From positions 1-21,723 of the forward strand of contig JABEVL010000088.1 of NCBI GenBank assembly GCA_013043995.1: DNA of 21,723 nucleotides, written 5' to 3'. Made by a program: the position numbers and the translations under genes. Under the pieces are notes generated by a model. It was not told where the DNA came from. It saw only the letters and a program-made list of their open reading frames with translations, and made no database searches. The stretch is from Spirochaetales bacterium. GTDB taxonomy: Bacteria; Spirochaetota; Spirochaetia; JABEVK01. Of the stretch, positions 15,005 through 21,293 are shown piece by piece (positions within the stretch are counted from its first letter, which is position 1; each line of letters starts with the position of its first letter).

Positions 15005-15674
15005 GTGACTCACCTTTATTAGAGACTTCGAAGGGAGGTTTTCTTTCGCTGTCAGGGTCGCTTTCCTCCTGAACTTTCATAAAGCCTTCTTTGAGCATCC
15101 TTTTTTTAAGCTTCAAACGAGCGTCGTGAAGCAACTTGTAAAGAGCGTTCCGGGTGGTCCCTAGTTTTTTCGACAAGGCATCTGCGGAAATCCCATCGAA
15201 TGCCGCCGCCTTCAAAGCCCTCTGCTGACGCGTGGTCAGTTCCTCCCGCATCACCTTTTTCATCCAATCCAGCATCATTTGCCCTTCGACTCTTTCCTGT
15301 TCACGGTCAGGACTTCCTGGCTCATGGACAGAAGAAGATTGGCCAGGTTCATCGGTGGCTGTCAATGAATAATCTTTCCAACGGGCACGTCTTAACTCAG
15401 ATAAAGCAACCCTCACGCTGATCTTGTGGGCCCAGGTGGTAAATCGAGACAAGCCTTGAAAATCGTCCAAATGTTTCAAGATGATGAGCAGTGCTTCCTG
15501 GATAAAATCTTCACATAAGCTGAGAAACTCGCGTGTGTCTTGGCGTACCCAGTTCTTCAGGGCTCCAGTCAATCCTCGGAGCAGGATTTTTCTGAGATCT
15601 GCGAGAGCTGTCGTCCGACACTTACCCGGAGACCTGAGATCTTGAAGCCACGTTGCATTGTCTCGTTCGGTCAT
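14997..15674 (-). CDS. RNA polymerase sigma factor, ECF subfamily
   Basis: A 225-residue alternative sigma factor. Region 2 (about 50-98) includes EDFIQEALLIILKHLDDFQG and SRFTTWAHKISVRVALSELRR, for core binding and -10 recognition. Region 4 (about 145-195) has LTTRQQRALKAAAF and a helix-turn-helix, ADALSKKLGTTRNALYKLLHDARLKLKKRM, for -35 recognition. An acidic/basic tail of about 30 residues follows. The start is ATG 15674 with GAGG upstream. It is followed by the overlapping anti-sigma gene and is divergent from the exported-thioredoxin operon across 141 bases. Control of both operons is inferred; no ECF promoter could be firmly identified by eye. Confidence 0.92.
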   Translation of the reverse strand: MTERDNATWLQDLRSPGKCRTTALADLRKILLRGLTGALKNWVRQDTREFLSLCEDFIQEALLIILKHLDDFQGLSRFTTWAHKISVRVALSELRRARWKDYSLTATDEPGQSSSVHEPGSPDREQERVEGQMMLDWMKKVMREELTTRQQRALKAAAFDGISADALSKKLGTTRNALYKLLHDARLKLKKRMLKEGFMKVQEESDPDSERKPPFEVSNKGESRE

Positions 15675-15815
15675 GGGGCCTCGCGGTTGATGTAGGTTAC
15701 CTCAAGATGATGGAAAAGAGAATTTTTTTCAAGGTTTGTTAGTAAGAATGCCGGACCACAACGACTCTATCAGGAGAATAAGGGTTTTGCCCTTAAAAAA
15801 TTGAGGAGGATTGAG
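15675..15815. promoter_or_regulatory. Divergent promoter region between the ECF sigma operon and the thioredoxin/CcdA operon
   Basis: These 141 bases must drive both operons. They contain a hairpin at 15779-15795 and a strong GAGGAGG ribosome site for the thioredoxin gene. I could not find a clear ECF-type -35/-10 pair common to both directions. Confidence 0.5.
15779..15795 (+). other. Short hairpin in the leader of the exported thioredoxin gene
   Basis: TAAGGG and CCCTTA arms with a TTTTG loop, followed by an A-run and then the ribosome site at 15803. The A-run rules out a plus-strand intrinsic terminator. It may stabilise the 5' end of the mRNA. Confidence 0.35.
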
Positions 15816-16325
15816 ATGAAAAAGGTCTCGAGTATTTTAGCAATATTTTTTTTGGTGGGAACAGCCGCAGCGTTCGCCAACGGTCAAGCCGAAACTTCCA
15901 GTGGTTCTGCCGCGCCGGATTACACTGGTCCTATGGGAATGAAGGCCAACATGAGCTTGGTCGAGCCCGCAGACCCTTCCCAATACAACCTTGAAAACCT
16001 CGGGCCGAGTATTGTGCCCTTTACGACAGAAGCCGACGCCCAAGCCTTAGCCGCAACCGGACCAACGATTTACTTTTTTGCGGCGACCTGGTGCCCCCAT
16101 TGCCAAGCGACGTACAAGGATATCCAAGCCAATTACAAAATGATTCCCTCTAACGTCCACCTTATTTTTGTGGACTATGACAAGGCTAATGCCCTGAAGG
16201 AAAAATATGGCATCACGATGCAGCATACTTTTGTCTTGATCGACCCGACGGGGGCCAAGAAAAAAATTTGGGTCGGTACAGAAACTGTAGCCTCGATTCT
16301 TAAGTCGGCAGGAATTTCCTCTTGA
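15816..16325 (+). CDS. Exported thioredoxin-family protein with CPHC motif
   Basis: A 169-residue periplasmic thiol-disulfide protein. It has a Sec signal peptide (MKKVSS, hydrophobic core, cleavage near AFA before NGQAE) and no lipobox. After a low-complexity linker, the thioredoxin domain carries FFAATWCPHCQATY with Cys93 and Cys96. Just before the last strands, TMQHTFVLID stands where thioredoxins normally have a cis-proline before the Thr; here it is His. ATG 15816 has GAGGAGG at six bases; the in-frame TTG at 15801 is inside that site. The next gene encodes CcdA, the membrane electron carrier for such proteins, so it is probably kept reduced from the cytoplasm. Its partner may be an extracytoplasmic disulfide or methionine-repair substrate (inference). 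Confidence 0.9.
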   Translation: MKKVSSILAIFFLVGTAAAFANGQAETSSGSAAPDYTGPMGMKANMSLVEPADPSQYNLENLGPSIVPFTTEADAQALAATGPTIYFFAATWCPHCQATYKDIQANYKMIPSNVHLIFVDYDKANALKEKYGITMQHTFVLIDPTGAKKKIWVGTETVASILKSAGISS

Positions 16326-16339
16326 AGTAAGAAACCAGT

Positions 16340-16366
16340 AAGGGGAACTCGTGTCGAGTTCCCCTT
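16340..16366 (+). terminator. Strong intercistronic stem-loop between thioredoxin gene and ccdA
   Basis: Perfect 12-bp arms (AAGGGGAACTCG and CGAGTTCCCCTT) with a TGT loop, starting 15 bases after the thioredoxin stop. Only three T residues follow, so it may be a partial terminator, or a processing/stability hairpin that lets the thioredoxin be made in excess over the downstream membrane genes. Confidence 0.6.
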
Positions 16367-16380
16367 TGATGGAAGTAGTT

Positions 16381-17154
16381 ATGTTTGTTTTGATTGTTTT
16401 CGCATTTCTGGCAGGGGTTGTCACCATCCTTTCCCCCTGTGTGCTGCCGATTCTCCCCGTGATTCTTTCGGGTTCCATAGGTGCCGGCAAACTTCGACCT
16501 TGGGGCATCATCGTCGGCTTCATTGTGAGTTTTACGGTATTTACCCTGACCCTCTCGGCGATCGTTCAGGCCTTCCATGTCAGTGCGGATGTGTTGCGGT
16601 GGGTTGCAGCTGGTTTGATTTTTGTCTTCGGCGTCGTGATGGTTGTTCCTCAATTGAAAGATCTATTTTTGATGGCGGCTACTCGCCTGACCTCCAGAGC
16701 AACTCAGACGCCCCGAAAAAAGACGGGAGGTTTTTGGAGCGGTGTGGTTCTCGGTTTCAGCCTAGGTTTGGTTTGGACGCCTTGCGTCGGCCCCATCATG
16801 GCGAGTGTCATAACCTTGGCTCTGAGTCAGACGGTCGACCTTGGTGCTGTTTTGATCACCTTGTCCTACACCACAGGGACATCGCTTCCGCTTCTGCTGA
16901 TCGTGTTGGGGGGACGGGGTTTGTTGAACCGTTTTCCTTCGCTGACCAAGAATACGGGCAAAATTCAGCGCGTGTTTGGGGTCTTGATGATTTTGACAGC
17001 CGTGGCGTTGTTTACCGGTGCCGACCGTATGATTCAGACCTGGCTCTTGGAGACCTTTCCCCAGTACGGTTCGGGCCTCACGTCTCTCGAACATCAAAAA
17101 GCCGTTCAAAATGCTTTGGAGGCCCGCGACAAAGCTCTTGGAGTTACTCCCTAG
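16381..17154 (+). CDS. ccdA: CcdA/DsbD-type transmembrane electron carrier
   Basis: A 257-residue membrane protein that passes electrons from cytoplasmic thioredoxin to periplasmic thioredoxin-like partners. It has six or so transmembrane helices and the two conserved membrane cysteines: Cys20 in ILSPCVLPILPV and Cys135 in VWTPCVGPIMAS, plus the helix block YTTGTSLPLLLI. I chose ATG 16381, with GGAAG five bases upstream. The in-frame GTG 16351 lies in the stem-loop and ATG 16369 has no ribosome site. It lies between the exported thioredoxin and the peroxiredoxin-like gene, which fits a redox relay across the membrane. The C-terminal tail after the last helix is about 30 residues and probably cytoplasmic. 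Confidence 0.93.
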   Translation: MFVLIVFAFLAGVVTILSPCVLPILPVILSGSIGAGKLRPWGIIVGFIVSFTVFTLTLSAIVQAFHVSADVLRWVAAGLIFVFGVVMVVPQLKDLFLMAATRLTSRATQTPRKKTGGFWSGVVLGFSLGLVWTPCVGPIMASVITLALSQTVDLGAVLITLSYTTGTSLPLLLIVLGGRGLLNRFPSLTKNTGKIQRVFGVLMILTAVALFTGADRMIQTWLLETFPQYGSGLTSLEHQKAVQNALEARDKALGVTP

Positions 17155-17197
17155 TCTGTTGATTCTCCCTATTCATGCTGTTTCTGGAGTTTTTACC

Positions 17198-17707
17198 ATG
17201 ATCCTACCTAATGAACTCGTTCCAGACTTTACATTTAAGAAATTAAACGGGGGTGTTGGTCAGCTGAGAGACCTCAAGGCAGAAAAACTTTTGTTGGTCA
17301 TCGTCTATCGGGGATTTCATTGCCCAATCTGCCGGCGCTACCTTGGCCAGATCAACGCCCGTCTTGAGGATTTTCGCCAGCTCGGGGTTGAGGTTTTAGT
17401 GGTCAGCACCGATTCGCGGGAAAGGGCTCAACGGACGAAAAACGAATGGCAGGTCGACCAGATCGACCTTGCCTACGAGCTTTCTATCGAGAGTGCCCGC
17501 CGCCTGGGTTTGTTTATCTCGCGTGCCAAGGACTCTGCTGAGCCAGAGATTTTTGCCGAACCCGGTTTGTTTATTCTTCGTCCTGATCAGACCCTTTTTG
17601 CCTCTTCCATTCAAACGATGCCGTTTACTCGGCCGTCGATTGATGAGTTATACACGGCGTTGCAATACATCTTGGAAAAAAACTACCCTGCAAGGGGTGA
17701 CGCATGA
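17198..17707 (+). CDS. Peroxiredoxin-like protein (AhpC/TSA family) with CPIC motif
   Basis: A 169-residue thioredoxin-fold protein of the AhpC/TSA or AhpC-TSA_2 group. The signature is LLVIVYRGFHCPICRRYLGQ with Cys42 and Cys45. The Cys in this position is usually the peroxidatic one, and a second Cys three residues later is seen in the redoxin-like branch. EVLVVSTDSRERAQRTKNEW and LFILRPDQTL complete the fold. There is no signal peptide, so it is probably cytoplasmic. ATG 17198 has a TGGAG site eight bases upstream; the in-frame start at 17111 would overlap ccdA and add unrelated residues. It is coupled to the Lgt-like gene by an ATGA overlap. It may reduce peroxides or act as a reductase for a downstream enzyme of the operon (inference). 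Confidence 0.86.
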   Translation: MILPNELVPDFTFKKLNGGVGQLRDLKAEKLLLVIVYRGFHCPICRRYLGQINARLEDFRQLGVEVLVVSTDSRERAQRTKNEWQVDQIDLAYELSIESARRLGLFISRAKDSAEPEIFAEPGLFILRPDQTLFASSIQTMPFTRPSIDELYTALQYILEKNYPARGDA

Positions 17708-18738
17708 GCAACTTGGGTGTTGCCCCCCTCCCAGCGTTACTGGGAAAGTTCTTTTTCTGGATGACGAAACCCTTTCATTTTCTCAAAGACAATCCCGTGC
17801 TGTACCGGGGAAGACATTTCAACATCGTTTTCTTTGGTGTTTTTGCCGCCCTTGAAGCGATGAGCATCCTGCTGGCATTTGTGTTTTACTTGGGGCTTCG
17901 GGGGGCTGTTTTAGCCCCTGTTGCAGTTCCAGAGTTTTTGCTTTTGGTGGTTTTCGTGTGGATCGGTGCTAGGCTTTTTCACCTTTTTGCTTTGGGAAAA
18001 AAGTTTCTGGCTCAACCTCGCAAGTACCTCTTGCAAACGGGTTTCTATGTCCAAGGCGGTCTTGTAGGCCTGCTGGTCTGGTGTTTTCAGGCGGCCCCAG
18101 TCTTGCAAATATCGATTTTTACACTGATGGATGGTCTTTTGTGGGCGGGTGCTTTGGGCCAGTTTTGGGGACGTCTAGGATGTTTCAATTATGGTTGTTG
18201 TTTTGGCAAACCTACGCATCAAGATTGTGGAGTTAGTTACCATAACGAAGAAAGTAAGGTGCTGCGCTGGAGACCCGACCTAAAAGGGAAACCGTTGCAC
18301 CCTACACAACTTTATACGGCGTACGCGAATCTATTCGTTTTTATCGTTTTTCTCTTCTTACTTCCTTTGAATCTACCTACGGGCTTTATTTCGATGTCGT
18401 TGTTAGCTGCCCACGGATTACTGAGAATTTTTATAGAGACACTGCGCGAAGACATTTACTTTCACGGAAAACGAAACGGCTCAACATTACGTTTCGCGTT
18501 GGCCAGTCTTGTAGCAGCGGGTCTCCTCGGTTTTGTCGGGCACCTCGTGGATCCCTTTTTTCTTGAATCCATTCCTTTTCGGCTTTCTCCCTCATGGAGT
18601 CATCTCTTCGTCATTGTCGGTTCTCGCCTCTACTTGGAAATAGCCATTCTTGGTGCTGGTCTCGTTGCCTTCTTGGGTTATGGAATCCACGGAAAAACAT
18701 TGGGACAATTCCCTGTGCCGGTACAACTCGAAAACTAA
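17704..18738 (+). CDS. Lgt-like (prolipoprotein diacylglyceryl transferase family) membrane protein, cysteine-rich paralogue
   Basis: A 344-residue polytopic membrane protein with the Lgt fold: many helices, the signature region GRLGCFNYGCCFGKPT (156-171) and LHPTQLYTA (198-206). In true Lgt the signature is GRxGNFxNxExxG; here the essential Asn and Glu positions are Cys or Tyr (Cys160, Cys165, Cys166), with Cys175 close by. It is therefore unlikely to be the housekeeping Lgt, which would be encoded elsewhere, and its substrate is unknown. Position in a thiol-redox operon, directly after a peroxiredoxin-like gene (ATGA overlap), suggests these cysteines matter. Base composition becomes more AT-rich in its second half. 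Function beyond the family is not known to me. Confidence 0.8.
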   Translation: MSNLGVAPLPALLGKFFFWMTKPFHFLKDNPVLYRGRHFNIVFFGVFAALEAMSILLAFVFYLGLRGAVLAPVAVPEFLLLVVFVWIGARLFHLFALGKKFLAQPRKYLLQTGFYVQGGLVGLLVWCFQAAPVLQISIFTLMDGLLWAGALGQFWGRLGCFNYGCCFGKPTHQDCGVSYHNEESKVLRWRPDLKGKPLHPTQLYTAYANLFVFIVFLFLLPLNLPTGFISMSLLAAHGLLRIFIETLREDIYFHGKRNGSTLRFALASLVAAGLLGFVGHLVDPFFLESIPFRLSPSWSHLFVIVGSRLYLEIAILGAGLVAFLGYGIHGKTLGQFPVPVQLEN

Positions 18739-18749
18739 GGGGTTTATTT

Positions 18750-19838
18750 TTGAAAAAACAGATTCTTGTTATAGGGGCTGGACCTTACGGAATCGCACTT
18801 GCAAACGAATTATGGAACAGGGGTATTGATTTTACACTGGTGGGAATTCCTTTTGAACTATGGCATGAGCACACTTTTCATCACAGTTCGTTGCGTTCAG
18901 ATCGACACACGAGCGAAGTTTCCGATCCAGAAAACCGTTACACTCTCTCAGAATATCTACGTCGAACAAGCCCCACGGAAACCTCACTTCGCGGACGTAT
19001 TCCGATTGATCTCTTTAGAGCTTACCTGAAGGATGTGGAAAAGCGCTTGCCGTATCCGCTTGTTCGTCAAAAAGTCACCACTCTTTCAGCAGTTCCTGAA
19101 GGTTTTACGGCCGTACTCTCTGACGGTGAGGAGCTTCTTTTTCGACGTGTTGTGGTGGCTGCGGGTATCGGTGCCCACCGCTACCTTCCCAGCGTACTGA
19201 GCCACCTCACACGTGAAAAGGTCGTCCACAGTTGGGATGTGCAGGACTTGGGAGCTTGGACAGGTTTAAATATTCTTGTTGTGGGAGCAGGGCAGTCTGC
19301 AGGGGAAAGTGTTGCTCATCTGAGCAAAAACAACAAAGTCACCTGGGTGAGGGCTCGGCCGCCTGTTTATTATTCGGAACCTTTAGATTTGCCCAAACCA
19401 ATTTTTAAAGCCATATTGCAGGTCTCTCCTTTTTTTTATTTTTTGCCCTCTTATGTTAAGAAAATTTTTGGGAAAAAATTTGTAATTTCCACCATCACAC
19501 CAGACCTGCAACCCGTTTTAGAAAGTCAGGAAGTGGTCCGAATTACCGCGCGTGTCGAGGAACTTAATATGGAAGAAGACAAAAAAAGTCCTTTTGATGT
19601 CATTCTTGCGTGCACGGGCTACCGCTATCATTTGAATAACCTGAGCTTTCTGAGCGGCGACCTTAAAAGAAGGGTCAAAGCGGTTCAAGGTGTTCCCGAT
19701 CTGGACTTTAACTTCGAGTCAAGTGTTGCGGGACTGCACTTTGTCGGGGGAATCGCCGAGCCTTCTTATGGACCGGCTCAGCGGTTCATGATGGGCGCAG
19801 AACACGCAGCCCGCCGCTTGGGAAAGCACTTTTGTTGA
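18750..19838 (+). CDS. FAD/NAD(P)-binding oxidoreductase, flavin-monooxygenase-like
   Basis: A 362-residue flavoprotein. ILVIGAGPYGIALANEL (5-21) is the FAD-binding fold, followed by residues resembling the SDPENRYTLSEYL block of FAD-dependent oxidoreductases of the lysine/ornithine monooxygenase-like superfamily. NILVVGAGQSAGESVAHL (174-191) is the NADPH-binding fold, and ACTGYRYH matches the late ATGY-type motif of flavin monooxygenases. The start is TTG 18750, with AAGGGG seven bases upstream, right before the first beta strand; the long frame upstream (from 18594) lies inside the Lgt-like gene. Its stop TGA overlaps the TTG start of the PLP gene. Likely hydroxylates or oxidises a small amine- or sulfur-containing substrate, but the substrate is not readable. 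Confidence 0.78.
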   Translation: MKKQILVIGAGPYGIALANELWNRGIDFTLVGIPFELWHEHTFHHSSLRSDRHTSEVSDPENRYTLSEYLRRTSPTETSLRGRIPIDLFRAYLKDVEKRLPYPLVRQKVTTLSAVPEGFTAVLSDGEELLFRRVVVAAGIGAHRYLPSVLSHLTREKVVHSWDVQDLGAWTGLNILVVGAGQSAGESVAHLSKNNKVTWVRARPPVYYSEPLDLPKPIFKAILQVSPFFYFLPSYVKKIFGKKFVISTITPDLQPVLESQEVVRITARVEELNMEEDKKSPFDVILACTGYRYHLNNLSFLSGDLKRRVKAVQGVPDLDFNFESSVAGLHFVGGIAEPSYGPAQRFMMGAEHAARRLGKHFC

Positions 19839-20701
19839 GCCACGAACGTTGTCCCCTTCAGGAGGCTTCAGGACTATTTGGGGAGGTTCAGGTTTACCTT
19901 AAACGTCTTGATCTCCTTGCGTTTGGAGGGGGAAATAAGGTGCCTCGTTTTGAATCCTGGTTTGCTCGACACCCTGAAGTGAAGCGGGTCGTTCTACTGT
20001 CAGATCCCGGTTCCCATAGCATGACAACACTTTCCAGGATGCTGTCCAACTATTCCGCAACGGCAGTTTTTTTGGAGATTCACAAAACTTTGAACCCTTA
20101 TACGGCTTTAGCCCGATCCAGGTACCTGGAAAACCCACGGGTTACTGTGCGTCAAGCATCCTTAGCACGGCAGTTGTGGCGTCACGCCAATTATGCGTTG
20201 AAAGCTAGAGATACGGGTACTTTAGGCTGGGGCGGTCAATTGTCAGGAGCTCAAGAAAGTTACGATCCCCTGTGGGCCGAGTGTCGCCAGCAATTGGGCA
20301 GAAAAGCAGACGCACCCCGCTGGCATTTGTTCCCTGTGGCTTCAGGGAACATGGTCGACGCTTTCCTTTCATTTTGTGATCGAACCGGATGGCCTCATCA
20401 AAAGGTCTGGGGGCTGATGACAGGCCCTGCTGTTTCTCGAACATGGTTAAAATGGAAGTATCGGAACGAATCGAGGATCCGCCTGACCACAACCCGGCCG
20501 TTGCCCTACACGCGCTACCTGGCCGAGGCCGAGGTCTTTCTGTCAAAAACCGGGGTCACTCTTGACCCCCTGCACTCAATTTACTGTGCACTAGCTTTAC
20601 GGCAGAAAGCTCTGCCTTATGAAATGGAAGAGTCCCTCCATGGGGGAATCGTGTTTTGGATCACCTGTCCGCTCGTTGAAAATTTAAGAACTTGGGCCTA
20701 A
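19832..20701 (+). CDS. PLP-dependent protein of the D-cysteine desulfhydrase/ACC deaminase-like (tryptophan synthase beta) superfamily, divergent
   Basis: A 289-residue protein. LAFGGGNKVPRFESWF (29-44) matches the GGNKxRK block where the Lys (here Lys36) holds pyridoxal phosphate; the usual RK after it has changed to PRF. VVLLSDPGSHSMTTLSRML corresponds to the SNHxR region, LFPVASGNMVDAFLSF to the glycine-rich phosphate loop region, and LDPLHSIYCALAL to the LDPVYTGKA block. It is shorter (about 290 against 320-340) and more divergent than characterised members, so desulfhydrase or deaminase activity is not assured. The start is TTG 19832 or 19835, overlapping the flavoprotein stop (TTGA). 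Last gene of the redox operon; it ends five bases before the convergent pentapeptide gene. Confidence 0.62.
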   Translation: MLSHERCPLQEASGLFGEVQVYLKRLDLLAFGGGNKVPRFESWFARHPEVKRVVLLSDPGSHSMTTLSRMLSNYSATAVFLEIHKTLNPYTALARSRYLENPRVTVRQASLARQLWRHANYALKARDTGTLGWGGQLSGAQESYDPLWAECRQQLGRKADAPRWHLFPVASGNMVDAFLSFCDRTGWPHQKVWGLMTGPAVSRTWLKWKYRNESRIRLTTTRPLPYTRYLAEAEVFLSKTGVTLDPLHSIYCALALRQKALPYEMEESLHGGIVFWITCPLVENLRTWA

Positions 20702-20706
20702 AAGCC

Positions 20707-21240
20707 CTAGTCTTGGCTATTGTTAAAAGGATCGACGTTGGAAAAAGGAGACGGGCTGTTTTTGGCCTTGGTCCGTTCTCCCTGTTCTTGTAAGGCTTTT
20801 TGCTTGCTCAGGCGGTCCTTGAGCAGGGCCTGGGCCGAACGCTCCAGGTTGTCCATGCGGCGGCGGCGGCGGGCTTCGGGGTCGTTCGGATCGGTTTCTG
20901 GTTTTTTGGCCACGATGCGGATGCGTGCCTGGGGAAGCTTGAGTTTGGCCCCCGTCAGATCCGCTTCCCGGAAGCTTGTTCCCGCAAGCTCGCTGCCTGT
21001 AAGGTCGGCCCCCGAAAGGTCGCAATGGTCGAGGCAGGCACCTTCGAGCCTCGCTCCCGTCAATTTCATGCCCGACAAATACGCTCCCCGAAGGTCCGCA
21101 CCGCGCAAATCGGCTCGGAAGCGGGGACCCATCGACGCAGAAAAATCGTTCCACAGGGCCGGGTCGCGGGTCTGCGACGCTTGAAGGAGCACCTTAAGGT
21201 GCTTGTCGTTTCCAATGAAATTCTCTTGTTGGGGGTTCAC
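20707..21240 (-). CDS. Pentapeptide-repeat protein with a basic C-terminal tail
   Basis: A 177-residue protein. After a 40-residue N-terminal segment, about twelve A(D/N)LxG-type pentapeptides run without a break (about 41-100), enough for a short right-handed quadrilateral beta-helix of three turns. A long charged tail follows, with RRRRR (about 125-129) encoded by a CGG-type triplet run, a likely helix, then an Asn/Ser/Pro-rich end. The start is GTG 21240; no strong ribosome site precedes it. Such proteins can mimic DNA or act as scaffolds, but nothing here identifies the target. Confidence 0.85.
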   Translation of the reverse strand: MNPQQENFIGNDKHLKVLLQASQTRDPALWNDFSASMGPRFRADLRGADLRGAYLSGMKLTGARLEGACLDHCDLSGADLTGSELAGTSFREADLTGAKLKLPQARIRIVAKKPETDPNDPEARRRRRMDNLERSAQALLKDRLSKQKALQEQGERTKAKNSPSPFSNVDPFNNSQD

Positions 21241-21293
21241 GGCCCAAGTTTACCCGGCTCAACGGAGCTTGTGCAACCCCGGGCAAGGAATTG

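Noticed and set aside
17704..18738. Housekeeping lgt
   Set aside because: The essential Asn/Glu signature residues are replaced by Cys/Tyr, so the generic name would mislead.
19832..20701. EgtE-type C-S lyase completing the ergothioneine pathway
   Set aside because: EgtE is a fold-type I PLP enzyme; this protein has the GGGNK pattern of the fold-type II desulfhydrase group and lies in another operon.
20696..20730. Bidirectional terminator between the PLP gene and the pentapeptide gene
   Set aside because: Only an AGCC/GGCT 4-bp arm pair with an 8-base loop is present; not convincing.
20855..20872. CGG triplet run as a microsatellite or phase-variable tract
   Set aside because: It is short and encodes an arginine run in the pentapeptide protein; triplet changes would not shift the frame.
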